Shown: positions 54,201 through 62,979, numbered from the stretch's first letter. The stretch is DNA of 64,000 bases from Leptospira abararensis (GCF_016918735.1 NZ_JAFFPR010000023.1:1-64000), one strand, 5' to 3'. The notes: a model not told the origin generated them from the letters alone. Made by a program: numbers and translations.

Positions 54201-54438
54201 TCCGTTTGAGGCCAGAGATGGAACTGAGCTCTTCTTCCAATGGTTTGGAAATCGAAGTTTCAATCTCTTCTGGACCAGCACCTGGATAAACAGTGGAAAC
54301 CACAACGAAGGGAATGTTGATGTCGGGGAAAAGATCGACTCCAATTCGTTTTAAGGAAATAAAACCTGTGATCACCATAATGATGACTAGTGAAGAAATG
54401 AAAATGGGCCGTTTGATGGAAAAGGAAGCAATACTCAT
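51235..54438 (-). CDS. RND-family efflux pump inner-membrane subunit
   Basis: A 1067-residue AcrB/HAE1-like permease with 12 membrane segments and two large periplasmic loops. FSIKRPIFISSLVIIMVITGFISLKRIGVDLFPDI opens it; the proton-relay Asp pair is in VGLLVDDAIVVREN; SKRLRPILMTSLAMIAGTLPIALG ends the TM11-12 region. It lacks a fusion-protein or outer-membrane channel gene next to it. The downstream gene is PilZ; the upstream gene is unrelated. The partner components must be elsewhere. Confidence 0.93.
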   Translation of the reverse strand: MSIASFSIKRPIFISSLVIIMVITGFISLKRIGVDLFPDINIPFVVVSTVYPGAGPEEIETSISKPLEEELSSISGLKRITSRNQEGISMVFAEFNLTTDIKYAEQQVRDKTARVKPLFPESSKEPLVQRFDPSDQPIMRISLFADLPEGELYDLAKEKIKTKLEQVNNVGAVKIIGGSRREIHIELDRNKINAFQVPAISIGNQIKNSGVNIPAGKVEGGDKETSFRTVAKYESLSQIENTVVSFGGEFGRGVLVKDLGQVKDTLQDRQTLGMLYAPISAEEHEEPSIIGKLLFKYDAPKKERVQKKALFLDVYKQSGANTVEVADGILGKIDTINAQIKDLKGAPKVILIRDGSKWIRANIEDVTIAIILGILLAVIVVYLFLGNIRSTLITGMALPNSMLGAFIIMYAMGFTMNVMTLLALSLAVGLLVDDAIVVRENIFRKLEEGESVIVAARKGTEEVTLAVIGTSLTVIAVFLPIGFLSGIVGQFFKQFGLTVVFAMIISLFDGLTVAPMLSAYFAGKTDIHKKKNIVLRNFDKFQNFLDRMYGIIMKFALKKPWAVILLTFLTLVTSIFSLAFVKKTFLPANDQGEFMVNVEMAPGTSLQGTSETVEQIQNEIIKAIPELELLATVVGNSDGESNIATIGVALLPAEYRKRTTGDVKDQIREFLKAYPQARPKVNDYSAIGGGVQYPFNLNLKGENLKDLETYSFKVMEELRKVPDLTDVDTTYRTGKPEFQVVPNRAKMQTVGVVAGVMGAELRYHIEGGEVAKYLENGIEYDVRLRLKEEQRNLRKSFYETRVPNIQNRLIPLSAIAEGKESSSPARIIREDRSRVVPINANLAPGGAIASASESAAKILKEKLPPPPGITYSFVGQSEDFKELLQNIVLAFGMALIFIYLVLASLYESFITPITILFAIPPAISGAFFALALTGEMLNLFSMIGLILLMGLVAKNSILLVDHAILAMKEHGMTRDEAIFDAGSKRLRPILMTSLAMIAGTLPIALGIGEASKSRTAMGIAIIGGLVLSTLITLIVVPAVFGYIDSLREKIEGAFRPDFEIRPEDLED

Positions 54439-54450
54439 AAATCTTTTTCT

Positions 54451-56313
54451 CTATTTGAGCAATTTATATTCTTGAAGACAAGCAATACCGGAACTCTCTC
54501 TATAAGTAGACAGTAACGTTGACTTACTATTCAAGATTTTTGTTCGGTTTTCAAATTTTTCTTCTACAAAACTATCAGGACAAACATCACTTAATAAAAG
54601 AACAGAATCAAAATCTGTCCATTCTTTCCATCGGTATTTGTGGTCATTTCGTACCATCCCTGTTTTATAAGTCTTCAACTTCATGGCAAGATCAAAATCG
54701 GAAGCAAGCACACGACCACGAGAACCATATTTTTCCTCAAAATGAAATGCATTGATAAGAACATATTTTTTCTCAGATGATATCTGTTCGGCGATCTCTC
54801 TTGCCGGTTGGAAATCACTCGCATTCATTCCCCGATAACAAAACATTTTCGTTTTATAAAATTCTCCAGACAAAATGCCTTGAGAATATATAGAATTAGA
54901 AAATACAAAAAGGGAGGTGAGTAAAAATACCGAAACTGAAGCCAATCTTTCTATTTTGTTATCAGCGAGTTCATACAAACGCAATATCCAAAGAAAGCCA
55001 ACAAGTCCAATGGCAGGGATGAATTGTAACACATGCCTTGGTTGTTTGTTTCCAGTCGTGAGTTCTAAGATAAGAAGTTCTAAAAATAAAATGAGTGTGC
55101 CTGCAAGGAGAGGATCTTTTAGTTTTGTTCGAAATTTGGTCCCCGATCGAAAGAAAAAATACAGCAAGGACAAAACAGAAAAGAGAATGAGGGCTCGAAA
55201 TCCCCAGATAAAGTCGAACACTCCTGGTGTGGAAGGATCAAGTCCTGGTTCTGTCCAAAGTGTTAAGAAGAAACTGCGAGTGTATGCATTCACAATCATC
55301 TGTGCATCGATAAGCGCATTCACTCGGTCCGGATTCATAAATAACCATAGAAAGGCAGGAAAAATGGCATAAACCCAAAGAACCACTGCTGTTTTTGGAA
55401 ATACTTTTTGAATTGCATCCCGTTTTCGAAAAAAATAAACAGAAAGATCCACAAACAAAACAAATGTGATCCCGAACATAAATTGTTTGAATCCTTTTTG
55501 GTTTAAATTGATTTTTGTGACCACTCGAAGTATAGGTAAAGATAAAACCATAAGCACAACAAAGATCAAATACATTAACCGAATGCCTTTGGCATAATTT
55601 TTTAATAGATAGAATAAAGCATCTTTGTATGTGGATGTGGATCGTAAGAGTTCATAGGCAAAACATGCCATAAAGAATAAAATCCCATACGGGTATTTAG
55701 TAAAATAAAATCCGAACAGAGAAAAGAAAACAAGCCACTTGGTCCCGGAATCAATTTCCGATTCCCGATTATCCACATCATACAACCGATAGATGGCATA
55801 AATAGAAAACAAAAGAAAGAACATAGACTGGGTTTCCAACATCGAAGAAAGTGAATAGGCAGGCACTTCTCCTGTTTGGATGGTGAGAATAAAAATAAGG
55901 CCTGAAATGATTCCTGACCAAAGGAGAGACTTTGTTATGCGATAAGATATATAAATCAAAGCCGGATACACCAAAACCAAAAACAAAAGTCCTAAAAAAG
56001 AATCACGATAGGTTTCATAAGCGTCGATTGGCAAATAGAGCGTAACAAACGTTAATAGGGAGCGAAGAGGTGGCCAAGTGGGACTTTCCAAAAAAGGCAA
56101 AATTCCTCGAAACCAATTTCCATTGCGGAAGTCGACATACTGGTCAAGCACCTGGTTCAGTCGAATATTCTCATCCCAAGACAAAAAATCTTTGTTGGGA
56201 CAGAGACCTAGGAATGTCTCCCATGATTTTGTAGCATAGAATACTACCAACGAAACACCTAAAATGATGAAAATGAGCCCCAAAAAACTGGGAAGAATGT
56301 CTTTTGCCTTCAT
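54451..56313 (-). CDS. GT-C-like polytopic membrane protein
   Basis: A 620-residue protein with about 11-12 membrane segments and a long periplasmic C-terminal part. The early loop SWDENIRLNQVLDQYVDFRNGNW has the acidic D-E pair near the first membrane segment that GT-C glycosyltransferases use. It resembles ArnT/PMT-type transferases. ATG 56313 has AAGGA 5 bases upstream and is preferred over the 56331 start. It ends 12 bases before the RND gene on the same strand. Confidence 0.65.
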   Translation of the reverse strand: MKAKDILPSFLGLIFIILGVSLVVFYATKSWETFLGLCPNKDFLSWDENIRLNQVLDQYVDFRNGNWFRGILPFLESPTWPPLRSLLTFVTLYLPIDAYETYRDSFLGLLFLVLVYPALIYISYRITKSLLWSGIISGLIFILTIQTGEVPAYSLSSMLETQSMFFLLFSIYAIYRLYDVDNRESEIDSGTKWLVFFSLFGFYFTKYPYGILFFMACFAYELLRSTSTYKDALFYLLKNYAKGIRLMYLIFVVLMVLSLPILRVVTKINLNQKGFKQFMFGITFVLFVDLSVYFFRKRDAIQKVFPKTAVVLWVYAIFPAFLWLFMNPDRVNALIDAQMIVNAYTRSFFLTLWTEPGLDPSTPGVFDFIWGFRALILFSVLSLLYFFFRSGTKFRTKLKDPLLAGTLILFLELLILELTTGNKQPRHVLQFIPAIGLVGFLWILRLYELADNKIERLASVSVFLLTSLFVFSNSIYSQGILSGEFYKTKMFCYRGMNASDFQPAREIAEQISSEKKYVLINAFHFEEKYGSRGRVLASDFDLAMKLKTYKTGMVRNDHKYRWKEWTDFDSVLLLSDVCPDSFVEEKFENRTKILNSKSTLLSTYRESSGIACLQEYKLLK

Positions 56314-56436
56314 ACCAATCCTTGGAATCATTCTTTCTTTGGGGTCGGCTTGGAATCAACCGAAGTTCTTTTTCCGTAATTTTTCTCTTTGATTGTTGTC
56401 CAAGGTAAAGAATTCTGTCCGTTAGAAGGTTCCAAA

Positions 56437-57096
56437 ATGCAAGATTTCGTAGACCTTGGGGAAAAAATCATTTTCCTCGTTATGTTATTCGCAAGTATTC
56501 TCGCGATTGCCGTATTTATTGAAAGGTTAATTGTTTATAAACGTAATTTTAACAAAGAATCAGAGTCTCTTCTGGATTCTCTCACCCTCCTTGTTCGTCA
56601 CAGAGACCTAAAAGGTACAGAAAAACTATTGGAAACCCATCCCATGGAGAATTCCTACACTCGGTTCATGCATTTTGTTTTAGAACGAGAAAAGGAAAAT
56701 CACAAAGGCCTAGAGGAACTGATGGAAGGGAAAATTCTAAAAGAACGTTTGGGTCTGGAAGAAAGACTTCCGATTCTCAACACCCTCGGGAATAACACTC
56801 CCTTCATCGGATTACTTGGAACGGTTCTTGGGGTTATCAAAGCTTTTTATGGACTGGGAACTCTTGGTAACTCGGGAGCAGAAGTGGTAATGCGTAGTAT
56901 TTCCACTGCCCTTCTCGCCACAGCGGCAGGACTTGCGGTTGCGATTCCGGTGGTGATGGCAAACAATTACTTCACTCGTAAAATGAAACTCATCATTGGT
57001 CACTTGGAAATCCTTTCCAAAGAAATCCATGCCAGTTTCATCACTAGCGGAAAACACAACCAATCTTCTAGTTCTACTCCGAATATCCATCACTAG
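56437..57096 (+). CDS. exbB: MotA/TolQ/ExbB proton-channel protein
   Basis: A 219-residue three-segment inner-membrane protein. One segment lies near the N-terminus and two later; ILNTLGNNTPFIGLLGTVLGVIKAFYGLG and SISTALLATAAGLAVAIPVVMANN are the typical ExbB/TolQ blocks. It should drive TonB with the proton gradient. The preferred start is ATG 56437. It is followed by tonB after 11 bases; no exbD is present. Confidence 0.9.
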   Translation: MQDFVDLGEKIIFLVMLFASILAIAVFIERLIVYKRNFNKESESLLDSLTLLVRHRDLKGTEKLLETHPMENSYTRFMHFVLEREKENHKGLEELMEGKILKERLGLEERLPILNTLGNNTPFIGLLGTVLGVIKAFYGLGTLGNSGAEVVMRSISTALLATAAGLAVAIPVVMANNYFTRKMKLIIGHLEILSKEIHASFITSGKHNQSSSSTPNIHH

Positions 57097-57107
57097 TAAG
57101 TCATATC

Positions 57108-57749
57108 ATGAAGTCATTTACCTTGTATCTGCAATACAAACTGAGACGATTCGGACTCTTCCGTGCTAGTCTCTTTGCCTCAGTAGGATTGCATCTATTT
57201 TGTTATTTGATTTATTTTATACTGACCCTTCCTAGTAATGCTGCCTTTCAAGAAACATCGATGGAAGATATGGATGTTTCGTTTGAAGAGATTCCTCCTG
57301 AACTGATCGGTGGGACGTCAAGTCCCGCTCCAGTAGAAAAACAAGAATGGGTGGAGGGATCTAACAAAGAAGCCGAAGAAAAACCAGACAATTCAGATTT
57401 GAATCCAAATCAACTCTCAGGGAATGGAACTGACAAAGATGGGTATTTGTTTTCCTTCAATGGAGATCGTCCTCCGACTCCTATCATTGATTTTGATTTG
57501 AAAGCTTATTTTCCTGAAGCTGCTAAAGCCGCCAATATCAGCCAACGAACAGTCGTTGTGATGGTGCAGGTGGACGAACATGGAGTCCTCCAAGGTGCGA
57601 AAATTGTTTCTGGCAGAGCAGGATACGGATTTGATGAAGCCGCCATTCGGATCATCCAAAGGGCTCGGTTTTCTCCTGGATATGACAAGGGAAAACCAAC
57701 ACGAATGGCACATAGACTTCCTATCAGTTTTGATTTAGAAGAGGATTAA
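57108..57749 (+). CDS. tonB: TonB-like energy transducer
   Basis: A 213-residue protein with one N-terminal membrane segment (about 20-42), an acidic, Pro-containing linker in place of a long Pro-rich region, and a C-terminal TonB domain: TVVVMVQVDEHGVLQGAKIVSGRAGYGFDEAAIRIIQRARFSPG. It links inner-membrane energy to outer-membrane receptors. Adjacent to exbB and to the papain-like gene (1 base on), so the three are one operon. Confidence 0.9.
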   Translation: MKSFTLYLQYKLRRFGLFRASLFASVGLHLFCYLIYFILTLPSNAAFQETSMEDMDVSFEEIPPELIGGTSSPAPVEKQEWVEGSNKEAEEKPDNSDLNPNQLSGNGTDKDGYLFSFNGDRPPTPIIDFDLKAYFPEAAKAANISQRTVVVMVQVDEHGVLQGAKIVSGRAGYGFDEAAIRIIQRARFSPGYDKGKPTRMAHRLPISFDLEED

Positions 57750-57750
57750 A

Positions 57751-60162
57751 ATGTTACGGAACACCAAACATCGAATTGCGATTGGAACCATTTTTATCGC
57801 AATTTCCGTTATGATCGCAGGATTCCAACCTAAACCCATCACCGGAAAAACAGAATCCAAATCCTCTGCGAGAAAATCTGGTCTTATCCCCGATCCCTTC
57901 GAACTCTACCAAAGTATCCCTACTTTTCATTCCGAACTGACAAGCTCCGATCTACCCGGAAGTTACGACATGAGTAACGAATTCCCACTGCCAGGAGACC
58001 AAGGCATCAACAAAGATAATGTTGGTTATACGGTTGGATATGGGCTCATTTCTTATTTAGAAGCGAAAAAAAAAGGAATCCGCAATCTTTCTTCTGTAGG
58101 GCCCTCTTCTGCCAATGGACAAAAAATTTTATACTCACCTAACTTTATTTATAACCAACTAAACAGTGGAAAAGACCAGGCAGTTTCCCTTTTGGATGCC
58201 CTGGTCCTCGCAGAAAGCAGAGGTTCCGTTTCTATGGAGCAGATGAATGAATCTTCTTCCAGTTTCCGAACTAGGCCAAAAGCGAATATTGTCGAAGCTG
58301 GAAGAAAAGCTAGACTAAGAAGGATTTATAGAATTGAGCCTCACGACCTAACTTCCATTAAACTAGCATTAGCTGAAAAAAGACCAGTCCTCATCGGATA
58401 TTTAGTTTATGAAAATTTCAGGGAACCAAAACCAGATTCCATTTTTGAAATAGGAACTGGAGAAGTTTTAGGGGCGCAGTCTCTTGTGGTTTTAGGTTAT
58501 AACGACAAAAAGAAAGCATTCAAAGTATGGAATTCTTGGGGAACCACTTGGGCTGACCAAGGGTATTTATGGATTTCTTACGAAACCTTTCCCAAATACA
58601 CTAAGTCTGTTTATGTTGCTGATTCTGAAGTCGAAAATGAACTCCTGACACAGAATAAACTAAACGATGCTCTAGAATCTTTGGAGTATGGGGAACATAA
58701 TCTATTTCCTCCTAAAGAAGTTTTTGCCTCTCGAGGTGATTTTTCCGATCGCATTCGGATCAGTTGGTCGAGAGAAAAACGTGCCATCGGTTATGAAGTC
58801 TATCGCAAACGTAAAATAGACAGTAAATACCAACTCGTCGGACTTTCCAAACAAGCCTTCTTTGAAGACTTTGGAATCCAAAAAAGTACTGCCTACAATT
58901 ATCGTGTTGCAAGTCTGGATGAAAATTATTTGTCCAAACCATCGCTTGATTCAAACGATGGTTATGCGGTAGATCCGACTAAACCTGCAGGAATCCTACC
59001 TGTGACCAACCTTCGTGCATCCGTGGCAGCCACAAATGATCGAATTTTATTAGAATGGGACCCGCAACCTATCTCCACAACCTACGCCGTTTATAAATGG
59101 AATCCAGTAGCAAGAATCTATCGGTTTCTGGGTAAAACGGAAAAAACTACTTATATTGATCTAAAAGCCAGCCGCAACGGGGATAGCGAAATTTACCAAG
59201 TGATCCCGGAAAGGAACCAATTGGTTGGTGAATCTAGCAGTTATGTTTCTGCTCACTTGGATCCTTCCGAAGTTTTAAAACCCAGGCCTAAAAATTTAAC
59301 TGCATCGAAAGGATTGTATGCGGGTTCAACCATCTTACAATGGGAAGGTTCTCCAAGTGCCGTAGCCTATCATATCTTCCGTAAAACAAATGGACAATGG
59401 AAAGAAATTGCAAAGACTGCCGAACTACAATTCAAAGATAATGACAGCTATGAAAAGGAATCTTTCTATGCAGTGGCTTCAGAATTTGAAGGAGAATTAT
59501 TTAGCCTTCCTTCAGAACCGGACATCGGATTTCCATCTCTTGTGGCTGGAAGGTCCATGGGATTAAACCCTCCTGAGTTGACTGTTTCCGAGAACCGAAA
59601 AACCGGTGAATTTTTGTTTAGTTGGAATGTGATTCCCAAAGCAACTTCGTATAAAGTCTATATGCGTAAAAAAAATGATCCTGATTGGAGTCTCGTTAAA
59701 GAAACATCCGAATCAAATTTTAAACTGCAGAACTTAACAAAGAATCAATTCTATTTTTTTGCTATCCAATCCGTATCTAAAGGAGTTGGAGAGAGTTTGT
59801 TTTCAAAACCAGTCACTTCTGTCATTTCTGATACAGTCCTTGATGTAAAAAAAGTGAAAACCTTTGGTGAGTCCGCCATACAAAAGTTTATTGGTCCTTG
59901 GACCGCTATGTATTGGGACGGGAAAAACAAAGTGAAACCCATTCGTTTGACCATCGAAGCCGAAGATGTGGAAGGAAATATTATTATGAAATGGAATGAG
60001 AATCAAATCTTCCGCGGCAAAAATATTGTAGATTCTGACTTACTCGAAGAAAAAGGAAAATGGAAAATCAAATTATCACCTAACTACGAATCTTTGTCAG
60101 GAGAGTTTGAAGACAAAGGACTCGTTCCCGAAAAAAGCCAACTTTCCTTTATCAGAGAATAA
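57751..60162 (+). CDS. Secreted papain-fold pseudoprotease with fibronectin III repeats
   Basis: An 803-residue protein with a signal or anchor segment (8-24). Residues 70-285 follow the C1A papain layout: Gln84 of the oxyanion hole (GDQG), then position +6, where the nucleophile Cys belongs, is Asn90. The catalytic His is Gln243 (LGAQSLVVLGYND), and the Asn is retained (VWNSWGTTW, Asn261). Residues about 320-690 hold four fibronectin-III-like units (IRISWSREKRAIGYEVYRK, ILLEWDPQPISTTYAVYKW, ILQWEGSPSAVAYHIFRK, FLFSWNVIPKATSYKVYMRK). It cannot work as a normal cysteine protease; binding of peptides or glycans is inferred. Confidence 0.85.
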   Translation: MLRNTKHRIAIGTIFIAISVMIAGFQPKPITGKTESKSSARKSGLIPDPFELYQSIPTFHSELTSSDLPGSYDMSNEFPLPGDQGINKDNVGYTVGYGLISYLEAKKKGIRNLSSVGPSSANGQKILYSPNFIYNQLNSGKDQAVSLLDALVLAESRGSVSMEQMNESSSSFRTRPKANIVEAGRKARLRRIYRIEPHDLTSIKLALAEKRPVLIGYLVYENFREPKPDSIFEIGTGEVLGAQSLVVLGYNDKKKAFKVWNSWGTTWADQGYLWISYETFPKYTKSVYVADSEVENELLTQNKLNDALESLEYGEHNLFPPKEVFASRGDFSDRIRISWSREKRAIGYEVYRKRKIDSKYQLVGLSKQAFFEDFGIQKSTAYNYRVASLDENYLSKPSLDSNDGYAVDPTKPAGILPVTNLRASVAATNDRILLEWDPQPISTTYAVYKWNPVARIYRFLGKTEKTTYIDLKASRNGDSEIYQVIPERNQLVGESSSYVSAHLDPSEVLKPRPKNLTASKGLYAGSTILQWEGSPSAVAYHIFRKTNGQWKEIAKTAELQFKDNDSYEKESFYAVASEFEGELFSLPSEPDIGFPSLVAGRSMGLNPPELTVSENRKTGEFLFSWNVIPKATSYKVYMRKKNDPDWSLVKETSESNFKLQNLTKNQFYFFAIQSVSKGVGESLFSKPVTSVISDTVLDVKKVKTFGESAIQKFIGPWTAMYWDGKNKVKPIRLTIEAEDVEGNIIMKWNENQIFRGKNIVDSDLLEEKGKWKIKLSPNYESLSGEFEDKGLVPEKSQLSFIRE

Positions 60163-60181
60163 ACATAAACGAAAGCTTAGC

Positions 60182-60613
60182 TTAAGGAAGCGACTGGTTA
60201 CTATTTAGCGTCTCTTCTGCTCTAAACTTCGCAAGAAAAGTATCAGGGATTTTCCAAGGTCTGTTCTTCTCAAAATCAAAAAAGAGAGCCGAAAAAATAG
60301 CTTCGCAAACAAGAGCCCCATCCGAGATCCGATACATATTTTGGATTACCTTCCCTTTGATTTTTGACATATCCCGAAATCCTGTTTCGATTCTAACTGC
60401 ATCTGGATGGTGGAGGGGTTTATGGTAAGACAACTCCGCTTTGAGCATCACTGGGCCGACTTTTTTTTCTCGCATTTCCTGGATGGAAAATCCTTCGTTT
60501 TCTAAGGCTTGGATTCTTGCTTCATCAAAATAGGATTGGTAGACTCCATTGTTTACGTGCCCGTTGGCATCCATATGACTCCAGAGTACGGGGATTTCGG
60601 TCGTGTGGGGCAT
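60182..60613 (-). CDS. Hotdog-fold acyl-CoA thioesterase
   Basis: A 143-residue protein of the 4-hydroxybenzoyl-CoA thioesterase family. WSHMDANGHVNNGVYQSYFDEAR holds the catalytic Asp and the N-V-N pocket; RDMSKIKGKVIQNMYRISDGALVCEAIFSALFFDF is the second half. It hydrolyses short or aromatic acyl-CoAs. ATG 60613 is chosen because the open frame upstream crosses the operator. It is divergent from the TetR gene, with which it shares a 52-base palindrome. Confidence 0.85.
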   Translation of the reverse strand: MPHTTEIPVLWSHMDANGHVNNGVYQSYFDEARIQALENEGFSIQEMREKKVGPVMLKAELSYHKPLHHPDAVRIETGFRDMSKIKGKVIQNMYRISDGALVCEAIFSALFFDFEKNRPWKIPDTFLAKFRAEETLNSNQSLP

Positions 60614-60642
60614 GTGTTGGTTCCTTGTGGTAGGGATAGATT

Positions 60643-60694
60643 CTTGTAGACCGTTCTGTCTGTAAACGAAAAAACAGACAGAACGGTCTACAAG
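60643..60694. promoter_or_regulatory. 52-base perfect inverted repeat: double TetR-type operator
   Basis: A 21-base arm (60643-60663) repeats inverted at 60674-60694 with a 10-base spacer. Each arm contains TAGACC and CAGACA half-sites in the form TAGACC-N4-xGTCTx, like operators of NemR/LmrA-type TetR repressors. Arm centres lie 31 bases apart, about three helical turns, so two dimers could sit on the same face. It lies between the thioesterase (start at 60613) and the TetR gene (start at 60732). Confidence 0.88.
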
Positions 60695-60731
60695 ATTGAC
60701 AAATCCCCCCCTCCCTGCACACTCGAATCCC

Positions 60732-61322
60732 ATGAAAGGCTCCCCCCGACACCGCATCCTCGAAATCGCCAAAAAAAGATTCTACCAACAAGGATACTAC
60801 CACACTGGGATCAACCAACTCATCCGAGAATCCAGGACAGCAAAAGCCTCCTTCTATGACCACTTCCCATCCAAGCGAGATTTGGGAATTCGTGTGATCC
60901 AAACCTACGGAGCTGATGTTCTGATTTGGTTTCGCCAAATTCTAAAAGAATCGAATACCCCTGATGATTTTATTTCAGAATTAGCAAAAGCAGTTGCAAT
61001 CCAAATCAATGAAGATGGTTCTTATTATCAAGGTTGCCCCATTGCCATTTTTTCTTGCCAATTCCCTGTCGGCGAACAACCATTCAGTGACGAATTCAAA
61101 TCTATTGTATTTCGATGGGAGTCTTTATTTGCAATGTATATTGGGAAATGGCAATCAAATGGCTTTTTGAAAGAATCCGTTGATCCAATGGAACTGGCTC
61201 GTGACTTGATTAACATCTACGAAGGGGCCTTGATTAATTGGAGGATTTCTTTGAATGAAGTCTACTTAAAACGTATGTTTGTTCAAATGGGCCAAAGGTT
61301 TATGTTTGAAACTAAAAAATAG
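60732..61322 (+). CDS. TetR/AcrR-family repressor (LmrA/YxaF-like)
   Basis: A 196-residue regulator. The N-terminal helix-turn-helix is HRILEIAKKRFYQQGYYHTGINQLIRESRTAKASFYDHF. The C-terminal block YYQGCPIAIFSCQFP resembles the GCPV-type motif of the LmrA/YxaF subgroup. ATG 60732 fits the family better than the frame start at 60696. It should control itself and the divergent thioesterase through the operator just upstream; the ligand may be an acyl-CoA or an electrophile. Confidence 0.88.
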   Translation: MKGSPRHRILEIAKKRFYQQGYYHTGINQLIRESRTAKASFYDHFPSKRDLGIRVIQTYGADVLIWFRQILKESNTPDDFISELAKAVAIQINEDGSYYQGCPIAIFSCQFPVGEQPFSDEFKSIVFRWESLFAMYIGKWQSNGFLKESVDPMELARDLINIYEGALINWRISLNEVYLKRMFVQMGQRFMFETKK

Positions 61323-61569
61323 TTCCGCTTTCACAATTTTTTTTACAAGTTTTTTCTAAACCCAAACAACTTCCCACTATGGCAGCAAGATCTTGGGGAC
61401 TATAATCCGGACTACTTGTCGAAATCTTATAAAAGGCATCATTGCGCAAAAAACACTCACCCTCAATCGTAGAACATTTGTTACGTTCGTAACAAGCAGA
61501 TCGGAATGAAAATGGCGAACCACAATTTAAGAAAAAACTAAAAAACAAAAAAACAAAAGTTTGTTTCAT
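61312..61569 (-). CDS. Small Cys-rich lipoprotein
   Basis: An 85-residue lipoprotein: MKQTFVFLFFSFFLNC, Cys16 as lipobox. The mature part has eight more Cys (SACYERNKCSTIEGECF, GSCLGLEKTCKKNCES) in a small fold with probable disulfides. No known family. It overlaps the TetR gene tail by 11 bases and the UDP-glucose pyrophosphorylase end by 4. Confidence 0.6.
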   Translation of the reverse strand: MKQTFVFLFFSFFLNCGSPFSFRSACYERNKCSTIEGECFLRNDAFYKISTSSPDYSPQDLAAIVGSCLGLEKTCKKNCESGTIF

Positions 61570-62978
61570 AAATCGATAGTTTCGTTCTCAAATTCCTTCC
61601 GATTCAAGGAAGAGATTGTCTTCAAATCTTTCGATAGATTTTGGAATTTAACTTTCCCTTTAATAGTAATAGGAACATCAAAAAGAACCTTACCAGTAAC
61701 AACTAACTCTTCGCAGTATAGGAGTGAAGGATACTTTTGGAAAAGATCATCAAACTGGTGGATTTTCTTATAATGCGATTCATCTAAATGAACTAAAACT
61801 TCCCCCAAACCTGCAGATTTTCTTTCCTTTGCCATAGTAAGGGAAAAATCAGCATTCAATACATAGGCATCCGAACGGCGGATAAGATAGTCTTCGGTTT
61901 TTTTAACCGGCGCAAATCGATCCCTGGGAATAATGATACCTTTGAATTTAGAAAAATTTCCCACAGCACTTCCCATGGCAGTTTCCAATTGGATCACTGT
62001 TTTTCCATCAACTTGTTTGGGATTGACAATGAGAGATAAAGAAAAATTCCCTTGGTTAAATCTTTCTTTTAAGGCTCGGAGATTGATCCAAAGGTTGTTT
62101 GTGGAAAAGGTTCTGAATTTGCCAAGACCACTAAATTCATTCTCATGTTCTTTGGGAACTTGTGCTGTTTCTAATAACTCATACTTAATGAATTTTCCAC
62201 CCACCATTTTTTTGTAGATGGCTCCACCTTTTTTATCGGCTAAAGTTTTTGGAGTCATCTCCATGGCAAAATGGATATCTTCCTTTAATAAATAACTTAC
62301 AATATGCGGATCAACTGTCGCACCTAAATTGTCTCCATTGGAAAGAAAGGCGATTTCAAAACCTTTAGAGAGTAATTCATCCAAAATCCCCTCTTGCACC
62401 ATAGTAAAATAAATATCACCATGACCGGGCGGGCACCAATTTTCTTTTTCATTTTTATTTTGGATGGGAGCAAAGGTTTCTGCATCCAAACGAGGGACTT
62501 TGTTTTGTAAAAAACTAGTCCGCAACGTTTGTTTGAATCCGTTTTTTTCTAATTCTATTTGCGAATCTTTTTGAGTATTATAAGAATCCATAAAAAGGAG
62601 AGGAACATCAATTCCATACTCGGAACGAATGAATTCAATTTGTTTAGCCATGACTGCAAGAAAAGACATGGAACCTTTGATGGGAATGAGAGACTTTGCT
62701 TTGTCGAGTCCCATACTGGTTCCGAGCCCCCCATTCAATTTGATTACCACCAATTTGGAGAGAAGACTAAGGTCTGTAGGATAGGAAGTATGAATGGATT
62801 CTAAAGAAATTTCATCAGTTTTAGGATCTAAATCTCCTACTTCTTCCCAAACGACCATTCCGGTTTCGCCGTTTCTTACAGCATCTACCTTAGTGATAAA
62901 ATCGGCAATGAACGCATCCGATAGGCCGGCAGTCTTCATTACTTCTGTGATCAGTTGATCCGATTTCTGTTTCTCCAT
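61566..62978 (-). CDS. UTP-glucose-1-phosphate uridylyltransferase (eukaryotic-type UDPGP family)
   Basis: A 470-residue enzyme making UDP-glucose. VVIKLNGGLGTSMGLDKAKSLIPIKGSMSF is the nucleotide-binding and Lys motif of the UDPGP family, unlike bacterial GalU. WCPPGHGDIYF, FLSNGDNLGATVDP and GGAIYK follow. The ATG at 62978 is 1 base after the upstream stop (TAA T ATG). It feeds surface-glycan synthesis, with sugar enzymes elsewhere in the window. Confidence 0.92.
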   Translation of the reverse strand: MEKQKSDQLITEVMKTAGLSDAFIADFITKVDAVRNGETGMVVWEEVGDLDPKTDEISLESIHTSYPTDLSLLSKLVVIKLNGGLGTSMGLDKAKSLIPIKGSMSFLAVMAKQIEFIRSEYGIDVPLLFMDSYNTQKDSQIELEKNGFKQTLRTSFLQNKVPRLDAETFAPIQNKNEKENWCPPGHGDIYFTMVQEGILDELLSKGFEIAFLSNGDNLGATVDPHIVSYLLKEDIHFAMEMTPKTLADKKGGAIYKKMVGGKFIKYELLETAQVPKEHENEFSGLGKFRTFSTNNLWINLRALKERFNQGNFSLSLIVNPKQVDGKTVIQLETAMGSAVGNFSKFKGIIIPRDRFAPVKKTEDYLIRRSDAYVLNADFSLTMAKERKSAGLGEVLVHLDESHYKKIHQFDDLFQKYPSLLYCEELVVTGKVLFDVPITIKGKVKFQNLSKDLKTISSLNRKEFENETIDL

Positions 62979-62979
62979 A

